A stretch of 64,000 nt of DNA, taken from positions 310,001 to 374,000 of the forward strand of contig NZ_JAGSYC010000023.1 in the NCBI RefSeq assembly GCF_025685545.1, in the 5' to 3' direction. Within the stretch, counting starts at the first letter, position 1; every line of letters begins with the position of its first letter. Below are positions 19,441 through 27,809 of this stretch, piece by piece. Position numbers and translations under genes: made by a program. The notes under the pieces are model-generated. The model was not told where the DNA came from and ran no database searches. It worked only from the letters and a program-made list of their open reading frames with translations. Source of the DNA: Granulicella paludicola. GTDB taxonomy: Bacteria > Acidobacteriota > Terriglobia > Terriglobales > Acidobacteriaceae.

Positions 19441-20655
19441 ATGCGCATCGCCTACCTCGACTGCTTCGCAGGCATCTCCGGCGACATGTTTCTCGGCGCC
19501 TTGCTTCATGCGGGTGTTCCCCTCGAAGTGTTGCAAGAGGCCACTGCCGCGCTTGGCCTGAACGCCACGCTACGCACTGAAACCGTCGATCGCTCTGGCA
19601 TCTCTGCGATCAAGGCTCACGTCTTTGAGGCCGACCAACTCGCCGAAACCCCGCACATACATCCCCACACCAGCGAAACAATCCAAGGTCGCTCTCTCAC
19701 CGACATCCGAGCACGAATCAATGCCGCGCCACTCGCCGAACCCATCAAGGGTTTCGCGCTCCACACCTTCGATTTATTAGGAGAGGCAGAAGCCCGCATT
19801 CACAACGTTTCCGTCGACGACATTCACTTCCACGAGGTGGGAGCTGTCGATGCAATCGTCGATATCGTTGCCACCAGTGCAGGCATTCATCACCTGGGCA
19901 TCGCAGCCTGGCATTCGTCTCCGCTGAATGTCGGAGGAGGTACAGTCGTCTGCGCACACGGCACATTCCCTGTCCCTGCACCCGCCACCGCCGATCTGCT
20001 GCGCGGTATGCCCACCTACTCTGCGCACCTCCAGAAGGAGCTCGTCACCCCCACCGGTGCAGCGCTGCTCAAAGCTCTCAACCCGAGCTTCGGTCCTCAG
20101 CCAGCCATGATCGTCGACGCCATTGGCTACGGCGCTGGCACCCGCAACCCGAAAGACCTGCCCAATGTCCTCCGCCTTACGCTGGGCTCCTCGTCAGACG
20201 CAACGTCCGATACCGTCACCGTGCTTGAAACAGCGCTCGACGATCTGTCACCCCAGTTAATCGCGCACGTTACCGACCTTGCCCTCGCAAAAGGCGCTCT
20301 CGATGTAATGCTCACTCCTGTCATCATGAAGAAGGGCCGTCCCGGCACGCTGCTAACGCTGTTATGCAAGCCCGCCGACGCGGCGCTCTTCGAGACCCTG
20401 CTCCTGACCGAAACCAGCACCCTCGGGCTTCGCGTTCGGCAGGATAACCGTGCCATCCTCGACCGCCGCCACGTCATCGTCACCACCCCTTACGGAGACA
20501 TCCGCATCAAGCTCGGTCTCCGCGACGGCATCGAACTGAATGCGGCGCCCGAGTTCGAGGACTGCCGCGCCGCCGCTCTTAGCCACAACGTAGCCCTCAA
20601 GCTAGTCCAGCAAGCGGCCATTGCAGCCTACGGCCAAAGCAAGCAGATCCCATGA
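19441..20655 (+). CDS. larC: LarC: nickel insertase for the nickel-pincer nucleotide cofactor
   Basis: 404 residues from ATG 19441; a TTG 24 bp upstream is also in frame but overlaps the larE stop. LarC is a CTP-dependent cyclometallase that inserts nickel into the pincer ligand. MRIAYLDCFAGISGDMFLGALL is the DUF111/LarC opening motif, and DIHFHEVGAVDAIVDIV is the conserved His/Glu/Asp stretch. In L. plantarum the gene is split into larC1 and larC2, joined by programmed frameshifting; here both parts are one uninterrupted reading frame. Stop overlaps the larB start by 4 bp (ATGA). Confidence 0.93.
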   Translation: MRIAYLDCFAGISGDMFLGALLHAGVPLEVLQEATAALGLNATLRTETVDRSGISAIKAHVFEADQLAETPHIHPHTSETIQGRSLTDIRARINAAPLAEPIKGFALHTFDLLGEAEARIHNVSVDDIHFHEVGAVDAIVDIVATSAGIHHLGIAAWHSSPLNVGGGTVVCAHGTFPVPAPATADLLRGMPTYSAHLQKELVTPTGAALLKALNPSFGPQPAMIVDAIGYGAGTRNPKDLPNVLRLTLGSSSDATSDTVTVLETALDDLSPQLIAHVTDLALAKGALDVMLTPVIMKKGRPGTLLTLLCKPADAALFETLLLTETSTLGLRVRQDNRAILDRRHVIVTTPYGDIRIKLGLRDGIELNAAPEFEDCRAAALSHNVALKLVQQAAIAAYGQSKQIP

Positions 20656-21407
20656 CACGCAACGCCATTCTCCAGCTCCTCGCCGAAGTCGAACGAGGCA
20701 CACTCAGCCCAGAGGCTGCGTCCGCACGCCTTGCCTCTCTGCCGTTCGAAGACCTCGGCCACACGCGCGTCGACCATCACCGCAGCCTGCGCTCCGGTCT
20801 GCCTGAAGTCATCTACGCTGCCGGAAAGACTCCTCATCAGGTCGTCGAGATCTTCACCGCGCTCGCGGCTGACGGCGTCGACGTGCTTGCCACCCGCGCC
20901 GATGCGGCCACCGCCGACGCAGTCATTGCGAACTTCCCTTCTGCAAACTACAACCATGCGGCACGCACACTGACGCTCAAGCAGAGCTCTTCACTCGAAC
21001 TCCGCGGCCATATCGCGGTCCTGTGCGCAGGCACCAGCGACCTTTCCGTTGCCGAAGAAGCCGCCATCACCGCAGAGACTTTTCATACCCGCGTGACACG
21101 GCTCTACGATGTCGGCGTCGCTGGCTTGCACCGCCTGCTAGCCGTTCGCGAGCAACTGAGCAGCGCTAACGCCATCATCGTCTGCGCAGGGATGGAGGGC
21201 GCGTTGCCTTCGGTCGTCGGCGGCCTCGTCGGCGTACCCGTGATCGCTGTCCCGACTTCAGTCGGTTATGGAGCGTCTTTCGGTGGAACCAGTGCACTGC
21301 TCGGCATGTTGAACTCCTGCAGCCCCAACGTGACCGTCGTCAACATTGACAACGGCTTCGGTGCCGCCTACACCGCTGTACTCATCGCGCGCGCTGCCGC
21401 CGTCTAA
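20652..21407 (+). CDS. larB: LarB: NaAD carboxylase/hydrolase for the nickel-pincer nucleotide cofactor
   Basis: 251 residues, usual length. LarB carboxylates the pyridinium ring of nicotinic acid adenine dinucleotide and cleaves the phosphoanhydride, giving pyridinium-3,5-biscarboxylic acid mononucleotide and AMP. It is related to PurE: [32 protein letters not shown] is the AIR-carboxylase-like region, here seen as [15 protein letters not shown] and [12 protein letters not shown]. The catalytic Cys is Cys223 in [19 protein letters not shown]. Last gene of larECB, coupled to larC by ATGA. The NaAD it needs comes from the route that includes nadABC. Confidence 0.94.
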   Translation: [251 protein letters not shown]

Positions 21408-21473
21408 GCGGAAGCATCCACGCCGCATCTGTGTCTGCATAGTCAACCAAGGCGTAGTTTTGCGGTTCGCCAC

Positions 21474-21502
21474 TTGAAGATTAGACTGTCCTAAGCGATA
21501 AC
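21474..21502 (+). promoter_or_regulatory. Predicted promoter of the HemD-GAF-ANTAR gene
   Basis: TTGAAG (21474-21479), 17-bp spacer, GATAAC (21497-21502), in the 188-bp gap after larB. The predicted leader of about 85 nt contains GCCGGG (21511-21516) and CCCGGC (21570-21575), which can pair and enclose the leader. I could not find a clear tandem hexaloop hairpin pair of the ANTAR-target kind. Confidence 0.45.
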
Positions 21503-21595
21503 TCATCACGGCCGGGAAAGCCTCAACTGATTCCTGCGACACCAACGCTGCTGCCGCAGAAGGTCTCTCCCCGGCACTGGAAACAAAGGATTCTG

Positions 21596-23308
21596 ATGGC
21601 GCACGCTAGCTTTGCAGGACTTCGGGTGCTCTCCCTTGAGTCCCGACGGGCAAAAGAGATCGAGAAGCTTATCCGCACCTATGGTGGCGAACCTTTCGTC
21701 GTTCCCGCCATGCGCGAGGTGTCCCTCGACTCCAACGCTCCGGTATTAGAGTTCGCCAGCCAGCTGATCGCCGGCAAGATCGATGTCGTCATCTTCCTGA
21801 CAGGCGTCGGCGTGCGCGGTCTCGTGGACATCGTTACTGCCGCGGGCAATCGCGACGCCTTCCTCAAGGCTCTTGGCTCCGTTCGCATCATCTCTCGCGG
21901 CCCCAAGCCCGAAGCAGCGCTCCGCGAGATCGGCATCAAGCCCCTCGCCATTGCGCCCGAACCGAACACCTGGCGTGAACTCATCGCGCTGATGGACAAA
22001 ACGTTCGGCTCAGAACTCGGAAAGCTTCGCATTGCGGTGCAGGAGTATGGTGCCTCCAACCCAGAGCTGCTCGCCGCACTTAGTGAGCGATGTAGCTCCG
22101 TTCTCAAGGTGCCTGTCTACAAATGGGAGCTGCCAGAAAACCTTCAGCCTTTGCGTGAGACAGTCCACGGCATCGCGCACGCTCAGGTCGACATCATTCT
22201 GTTCACTACAGCGGTTCAGGTCATCCACCTGATGATGGTTGCGCAGGAGATGAACTCGGTTCCCGATCTCATGCGAGGCCTGCGCCATATCGCGGTCATC
22301 TCTATTGGCCCCACAACAACTCTCGAATTGCAACACTACGGCATCCAGCCAGACTTCGAGCCTTCGCGGCCTAAACTCGGCTTCCTCGTTAACGAAGCCG
22401 CGCAATATGCCGGACAGGTGCTGGAACAAAAGCGCGAACTCGCCTCCGCCATCGGTTATGATCTGCTACCGACTGAGTTTCCACCAGAGCCACAAACCAC
22501 TGAGCCTGCACCCAAACGTCCCGTGCGCCGTGTAGCCGAATCCACCCCCACAATGGCCGGTTTCACCGATGGCCTAAGCTCCTTCGAGTTCCTGCACGAG
22601 ATCAGCCGCCGCATCGCCTCCGCCGATCCCCTGCACGCCGTGCTCGACCACATCGTCGGCTTTGTCACCGGCATGATCCCCTGCGACTCCTGCTTCATTT
22701 ACATCCTTCAGACCGAAAAGTTCTCAGAGAAGGATGCGGATAAGGCAGGAAAAAAGCTCGCCGATAAGCTCGTCCTGCGTGCCTCCAGCAACCCGCACGC
22801 CGATATCGTCGATCAGCTTGATCTCTCCGTCGGCCAAGGTATCACCGGCTGGGTAGCCGAGCACCGCGAACCCGTGGCCATCAGCTCCAAGGCATCCGAA
22901 GATCCACGCTTCAAGCCCTTCAAAAATCTGCCCGAAGATACCTTTGAGGCTATCCTCTCCACGCCGATTCTTTGCGCCAACAAGATCGTCGGCGTCATCA
23001 ACCTTCAACACCGCCTCAGCTACGAGCACAAGGCTTCAGAGGTACAGCTCCTCAGCACGATCGGATTCCTTGTTGGCGCGGAGATTGAGCGTGCCCGACT
23101 TGAGAGCGAGAATGTGCAGTTGGCAGACCGCCTCGAAACCCGCAAGACCGTCGAGCGAGCCAAAGGCATCCTGCAGCGCGACCTCGGTCTGTCGGAGTCG
23201 GAGTCTTACATGCTGATGCAGCGCGAAAGCCGCCAGCGCAGACGCTCCATGCGCGAGATCGCTGAAGCACTTCTGCTCGGCGATGAGCTGAAGAAGCTCA
23301 AGGCGTAG
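21596..23308 (+). CDS. HemD-like/GAF/ANTAR fusion regulator
   Basis: 570 residues in three parts. About 1-265 is a uroporphyrinogen-III synthase (HemD) fold: GLRVLSLESRRAKEIEKL, FLTGVGVRGLVDIV, FTTAVQVIHL and SIGPTTTLELQHYGI. A Pro-rich linker follows (about 270-325). About 335-505 is a GAF domain (FEFLHEISRRIASADP, QGITGWVAEHREPVAIS, STPILCANKIVGVINLQH). About 509-570 is an ANTAR RNA-binding antiterminator domain (LADRLETRKTVERAKGILQR, LGLSESESYMLMQRESR, RRSMREIAEALLL). HemD cyclises hydroxymethylbilane, but HemD-like folds also serve as sensors, as in actinobacterial NnaR, a nitrate/nitrite regulator. I infer a regulator acting on transcript hairpins. A true synthase with an attached regulator cannot be excluded. 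It may be transcribed alone. Confidence 0.9.
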   Translation: MAHASFAGLRVLSLESRRAKEIEKLIRTYGGEPFVVPAMREVSLDSNAPVLEFASQLIAGKIDVVIFLTGVGVRGLVDIVTAAGNRDAFLKALGSVRIISRGPKPEAALREIGIKPLAIAPEPNTWRELIALMDKTFGSELGKLRIAVQEYGASNPELLAALSERCSSVLKVPVYKWELPENLQPLRETVHGIAHAQVDIILFTTAVQVIHLMMVAQEMNSVPDLMRGLRHIAVISIGPTTTLELQHYGIQPDFEPSRPKLGFLVNEAAQYAGQVLEQKRELASAIGYDLLPTEFPPEPQTTEPAPKRPVRRVAESTPTMAGFTDGLSSFEFLHEISRRIASADPLHAVLDHIVGFVTGMIPCDSCFIYILQTEKFSEKDADKAGKKLADKLVLRASSNPHADIVDQLDLSVGQGITGWVAEHREPVAISSKASEDPRFKPFKNLPEDTFEAILSTPILCANKIVGVINLQHRLSYEHKASEVQLLSTIGFLVGAEIERARLESENVQLADRLETRKTVERAKGILQRDLGLSESESYMLMQRESRQRRRSMREIAEALLLGDELKKLKA

Positions 23309-23354
23309 GTCAGCATTCCCTCTGGGAGTCGTCACAATCTCCAGCTCAAATAAG

Positions 23355-23378
23355 AGCGGCCTCCCGAAGGAGGCCGCT
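23355..23378. terminator. Bidirectional hairpin between convergent genes
   Basis: AGCGGCCTCC-CGAA-GGAGGCCGCT is a perfect 10-bp stem with a stable tetraloop, 46 bp after the HemD-GAF-ANTAR stop and 25 bp after the stop of the convergent TonB receptor. It is followed by TTAGTTGTTG on plus and by CTTATTTG on minus, so it can end both transcripts. Confidence 0.8.
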
Positions 23379-23402
23379 TTAGTTGTTGGCAATACGTTTG
23401 GG

Positions 23403-26400
23403 CTAGAAGATGATCTTCGCGCCGAACTGAGTGTTGAAGGCCTCTCCTGCACCGATGCCAGGAGCACCGTTGTAATCGCCGATCGTGTCGTAAAGCGCTG
23501 AGCTGCCGCCTACGGAGACCGAAGGAGGAGCAAAGTTGATGCGGTTGAACGCGTTGAACATCTCGGCGCGAAGCTGGAAAACGACCCGCTCCGTGATATG
23601 GGTGTTCTTGAAGACCGAAATGTCCACGTCACTAAATCCCGGCGCATAGAACTGGTTACGCCGGGTGGTGCCGTAGGTTCCAGGAGCCGGATCGGCGAAG
23701 GCGCTCACATCAATCCAATTAGTGCCTGTAAGCGACCCACTCACAGATGACACGCCTTGACCCTGATAGCCCGTGCGCGCCGGTTTGATCTGCACGGCAC
23801 GGTCCGTGCCCTCGGTTGTACCGCTGATATCACCAGAGGCGTAGACGGTGAAAGGCTGGCCTCCGTGGAAGTTCATCAGAGTGTTGATCTGCCATCCCTG
23901 AGTCAGAGCACGATGACTTGCGCTTCCGGGGATCTCATAGCTGATGAAAGTGGTGGACGCATTACGCGTGTCGAAGTCCGAGTTTGAGTAGTCGCCCTTG
24001 AAGTTACGGCTATCCTGCGGCAGAGCGCCGCGGTAGGCAGAAACTTCATCCAGATTGTGCGACCAGGTGTAGACCGACGACGCGGAGAGATGGTGCCAGT
24101 TGTTGATACGAAGTGTGGCCTGCAACGAGTTGTAGTTAGACGTCCCCGCGCTCTCCACCTGATTGATGTTGTTGTACTGGGGGTAGGCTCCGAAGAACGG
24201 ACGTGCTTGCTGTTGTGCCAATGCGGTTGCATAGGCACCCGGCGTGTTTTGGTTGATATCGAGCAGGCTTAGGAGATGACGTGCCGAGGAGCCGACATAG
24301 CCGAGTTGGAGAACGACATTGTTCGTGAGTGTCTGCTCGATGTTGATGTTGTAGTTCTCGTTATAGGAGGGGCGGAAGTTGGAGTCGATCGAGAAGACGC
24401 CACAGGGCGAGGTTGCCTTGCACGGATAGGAGGTTGTGGAAGGAAAAATTGCTTGCCCTTGAACGATCTGCGTCTGCGAACCACCGTTGGCCGACACCGT
24501 ATACACAGGATCGGGTCCGCCAGGATTGCCCTCTACACCGTTCGGCGCGCTGTTGCCGGGGCGGTTGTCGAGGAAGGGGTTGAGGTTAGGCGTGTCCTGA
24601 TAGAAACCAAAACCCGCCCGCAGCACAGTAGTCGGTGAAATGGAGTAGCTCGCACCGATACGCGGGCTAACACCCTTGTGATACGGGTTGTAGATGCTGT
24701 TGATCTGCTGACCAAGGAAAGCAAGCCCGTTCGTTGTGGTGTCCGCTGGCCGGAACACAGAGATATCGTGATAGGGCTCGTGGAATGGACCCTCGTAGTC
24801 ATAACGAGCGCCATAATTGATGTTGAGCTTCGGCGTTACCTGCCAGGCGTCGCCAGCGTTGATGAACCATGTGTTGACGAAGACCTGGCGCTCCGGATCG
24901 CCGATGGCGATGGATGCAGCCGCTGTCTGCCCGGCGAGGAAGTCTGCGAGTGCACCTGCGTAACCTGCACCTCCTACGCGGGAGCCGTCAAACGTGAATG
25001 ATCCTACAGAGTGACGCTTGTAGAACTCATCCAGCTGGGCTTGGCGGAATTCACCACCAAAGCGCATCTGGTGCTTTCCAACGACCCAGGAAAGCTGATC
25101 GGTGAGATGGCCTGTGATGTCATTACGTCCCTCAGGAGGCGTCTCTCCGACGACGTCAAACTTTGTACCGGTACTCCCGATCGTAATGTTCGGTGCATTC
25201 GTGTAGGGAGCACCCGTGTCAAAGCCAAGTGCCTGCACGTTGTAGTGTGTGTTGAAGTCATCGAAGACCTGGTTGAAGTAATTCACGCCGATTAGAAGTT
25301 CGTTTGAAATGGACGAAGAGATAAGGCGGTTGTATACGATCGCAATGTTGTGCACATGCAAAGGAGCCACTTCATAGTAGGAAAGCAGTTGCGACCCCAC
25401 CGGAGCCACCTGGTTGCCCTGTCCGGTAAACCAGTGAGCGCTGATATTGTCCTTGGAGGTCGGATGCCAATCAACCTTGGCCAGACCGTTCCAGCTATAG
25501 CCGTACTCAGGGTCGCTGGAATGGAAGTTGTTCGCAACACCTACAGTGTCTTGTGCAAGGACGCTGGTCCCCCAAAGCGTGTTGAGCAGGTTTTGCATCA
25601 CCGGGAGGACAGGAATGTTCTTTGCAGCAAGAATCGCCTTGGCCTGGTTCTGCCACCCGACTGAAGGCTCCGTCGCGGTACCCGATTCTCCGATCACAAA
25701 ACGCTGGTGCTCAAATGTCAGGAAGCCAAAGAGTTTGTCCTTGATAAACGGGCCGCCCACTGAAAAGCCTGTGTTGTAATTGCGGACCTTCTGCTTCGTG
25801 GGTGAGAACGGGCTCTTTGCGCCAAACAGTTCATTGCGGTTGAAGTAGTAAACCGTGCCGTGCAGTTGATTGGTACCGGAGCGAAGGGTGAGATTGATGG
25901 TGCCGCCGGGGTTGCGACCACCCTCAGGCCCCGCCTGCGTCTGTGCTGAAAACTGGTCCACCGCATCCAGCGGCAAAATGATACCGGCAATACCAGAGAC
26001 ACCGCCCTGGTTCACGGCAGGAATGTTATGCCAAAGGTCGTTGTTGTCAACGCCGTCGATCTGCCAGTTCATCTGGTTCGCACGGGTACCATTCAGCGAA
26101 CCATACCCACCGCCTGAATATCCGCCATAACCGGGCGTCAGCTGAATCATCTGTGTAAAGTCGCGGCCATTCAACGGCAAGTCAGCAACAATCTTAGCTG
26201 AAAGGACGGTGGTCTGCGTCACGGTCGTAGTGTCAAGCGCCAGCCCCGCAGCATCCACCTCTACAGTCTGTGCCGTGGAAGACACAGTCATCTTTACCGG
26301 CAGGGAATAAACAACACCCGCGTCAACTGGGATCTTGTCGTACTTCGCAATTGCAAATCCTGAAAACTCGACGCTGACCGAGTACGTACCCAGAGGGAGA

Positions 26401-26630
26401 TCCTGAAAAAGGAACTCGCCTCCCGAAGAACTGACAGTCTTATGCGCAACCGCTGTGCTGACCTCCGTTGCTATAACGCTTGCGTTCGCGATGACTGCGC
26501 CCTGCGCATCGGTCACTGTGCCGTTGATAGCACCGCGGTAGGTCTGGGCATGAAGAGCGGTGAAAGTGAAGGTAAGAAGAAACACTAAGCTTGCAAAGAC
26601 ACGAAGGCCTCTGCCTGGCAGCTGAAACAT
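23403..26630 (-). CDS. TonB-dependent receptor, large acidobacterial type
   Basis: 1075 residues from ATG 26630, chosen for the GAGGTGG 7 nt upstream and the signal peptide (LRVFASLVFLLTFTFTALHAQ). An in-frame start at 26669 gives 13 more residues. A carboxypeptidase-regulatory-like domain (GAINGTVTDAQGAVIANASV, LPLGTYSVSVEFSGF) comes first, then the plug (LPLNGRDFTQMIQLTPGYGG, NQMNWQIDGVDNNDLW) and a very large barrel. This Oar-like architecture is expanded in Terriglobia and usually linked to sugar or peptide polymer uptake. No partner enzyme, SusD-like protein or regulator lies beside it, so the ligand is unknown. The C-terminus ends in KIIF with a final Phe. Confidence 0.92.
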   Translation of the reverse strand: MFQLPGRGLRVFASLVFLLTFTFTALHAQTYRGAINGTVTDAQGAVIANASVIATEVSTAVAHKTVSSSGGEFLFQDLPLGTYSVSVEFSGFAIAKYDKIPVDAGVVYSLPVKMTVSSTAQTVEVDAAGLALDTTTVTQTTVLSAKIVADLPLNGRDFTQMIQLTPGYGGYSGGGYGSLNGTRANQMNWQIDGVDNNDLWHNIPAVNQGGVSGIAGIILPLDAVDQFSAQTQAGPEGGRNPGGTINLTLRSGTNQLHGTVYYFNRNELFGAKSPFSPTKQKVRNYNTGFSVGGPFIKDKLFGFLTFEHQRFVIGESGTATEPSVGWQNQAKAILAAKNIPVLPVMQNLLNTLWGTSVLAQDTVGVANNFHSSDPEYGYSWNGLAKVDWHPTSKDNISAHWFTGQGNQVAPVGSQLLSYYEVAPLHVHNIAIVYNRLISSSISNELLIGVNYFNQVFDDFNTHYNVQALGFDTGAPYTNAPNITIGSTGTKFDVVGETPPEGRNDITGHLTDQLSWVVGKHQMRFGGEFRQAQLDEFYKRHSVGSFTFDGSRVGGAGYAGALADFLAGQTAAASIAIGDPERQVFVNTWFINAGDAWQVTPKLNINYGARYDYEGPFHEPYHDISVFRPADTTTNGLAFLGQQINSIYNPYHKGVSPRIGASYSISPTTVLRAGFGFYQDTPNLNPFLDNRPGNSAPNGVEGNPGGPDPVYTVSANGGSQTQIVQGQAIFPSTTSYPCKATSPCGVFSIDSNFRPSYNENYNINIEQTLTNNVVLQLGYVGSSARHLLSLLDINQNTPGAYATALAQQQARPFFGAYPQYNNINQVESAGTSNYNSLQATLRINNWHHLSASSVYTWSHNLDEVSAYRGALPQDSRNFKGDYSNSDFDTRNASTTFISYEIPGSASHRALTQGWQINTLMNFHGGQPFTVYASGDISGTTEGTDRAVQIKPARTGYQGQGVSSVSGSLTGTNWIDVSAFADPAPGTYGTTRRNQFYAPGFSDVDISVFKNTHITERVVFQLRAEMFNAFNRINFAPPSVSVGGSSALYDTIGDYNGAPGIGAGEAFNTQFGAKIIF

Positions 26631-26931
26631 AGAAGTCCACCTCACAAATTGTTGGGTGTTACAAGTCAAGTTCTCGCCCGCTTCATGGCGGGGAGATACA
26701 CGTAGGCCCTGCCGAGATGCCGAAGCCTCTCAACGACCAGATAGATTTCCCAGGGGACTCGTGAACCGCCCAGAGGGTCGACATCAAGGTCAACCGTGCA
26801 GTTCAGAGTGAAGATCGGCGTGCGTCTGTTTCGGTTACGTTACGGTGAATGCGTAAGGATTGCAAGCAGAAAAGATGATTGAAGTGATCGAAGGACGATC
26901 CCGTCGTGCGTTTGCAGTACACTTTCCAATC
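26631..26931. other. Divergent promoter gap
   Basis: 301 bp between the TonB receptor and the ABC exporter genes. The only clear element is a hairpin in the receptor leader, TCTC-g-CCCGC ... GCGGG-GAGA at 26672-26696, with one bulged base, about 42-66 nt before the receptor start. It could shape leader stability. I find no convincing promoter hexamers and no coding potential here. Confidence 0.4.
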
Positions 26932-27750
26932 ATGCCTCCTGCTATCGCCGCCTCGGGCCTTACACGCGTCTTCAATGGATTCACCGCCGTCGACCATGTC
27001 GATCTCTCTGTCGAACCAGGGCAGTTCTTCGGCTTCCTCGGCCCCAACGGCGCAGGCAAGTCCACCACCATCAAGATGCTCACCGGCCTGCTCGCTCCCA
27101 CCGCTGGCACGGTGCAGGTCTTGGGCCAGGACCTCTTCACCAATCCCGTCGAGGTGAAGCGCCACATCGGCGTCGTGCCCGAAGGCATGGCCCTTTTTGG
27201 CAAGCTCACCGCGACTGAGTACCTGCACTTTGTAGGCCGCATGTATGGGCTCGACAAGCCCACGACCGCACAACGAACCTCAGAGCTGCTGGAGTTCATG
27301 GGTCTCGCCAACGAGCCGAAGAAGCTCATCGCCGATTACTCGCACGGGATGGGCAAGAAACTCGCTCTGGCCGCCGCTGTCATCCACGGCCCCAAGGTGC
27401 TCTTTCTCGACGAACCCTTTGAAGGTGTGGACGCTATCGCCGCAAACACGCTGAAGACCATGCTGCAGAGCATGATCGCTCGTGGCGCCACCATATTTCT
27501 CACCTCGCACGTATTAGAGATCGTTGAACGGCTCTGCTCGCATATCGCCATCATCCACCGCGGCCATATCGTAGCCAACGGCTCGCTCGATGAACTCCGC
27601 GCAGGCGTGCAGGCGCGTCTGGCACCCGCCGCAGACGGCGCGCCCGCAGACCCCGCGAAGGTGCTCACGCTCGAACAGATCTTCCTCAATATCGTTGGCA
27701 CCGAATCCGGCATGACTAACCCCGAACAGGAACTCAACTGGCTTAGCTAA
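26932..27750 (+). CDS. ABC exporter ATP-binding protein
   Basis: 272 residues from ATG 26932; earlier in-frame ATGs at 26860 and 26875 add residues outside the ABC fold. Walker A is GPNGAGKST (Lys43), Walker B is VLFLDEPFEGVD, and the H-loop is LTSHVLE. The signature is YSHGMGKK in place of the canonical LSGGQ, as in some CcmA/DrrA-like export ATPases. An Ala/Pro-rich stretch (LAPAADGAPADPAKV) precedes the C-terminus. It drives export together with the membrane protein that starts 60 bp downstream. Substrate unknown. Confidence 0.9.
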   Translation: MPPAIAASGLTRVFNGFTAVDHVDLSVEPGQFFGFLGPNGAGKSTTIKMLTGLLAPTAGTVQVLGQDLFTNPVEVKRHIGVVPEGMALFGKLTATEYLHFVGRMYGLDKPTTAQRTSELLEFMGLANEPKKLIADYSHGMGKKLALAAAVIHGPKVLFLDEPFEGVDAIAANTLKTMLQSMIARGATIFLTSHVLEIVERLCSHIAIIHRGHIVANGSLDELRAGVQARLAPAADGAPADPAKVLTLEQIFLNIVGTESGMTNPEQELNWLS

Positions 27751-27767
27751 GCGCCGCCGCCCTTTCA

Positions 27768-27797
27768 TTGTCATTCCCGCAGGGAATCTGCGTTCTC
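27768..27797. repeat. Acidobacterial interspersed repeat fragment
   Basis: TTGTCATTCCCGCAGGGAAT followed by CTGCG contains the palindrome ATTCCC-GCA-GGGAAT (27773-27787). Short elements of this kind are scattered between genes in Terriglobia, by my recollection. It sits between the ATP-binding and membrane genes of the exporter, just before the permease start. Confidence 0.45.
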
Positions 27798-27809
27798 AGG
27801 ATCACCGCC

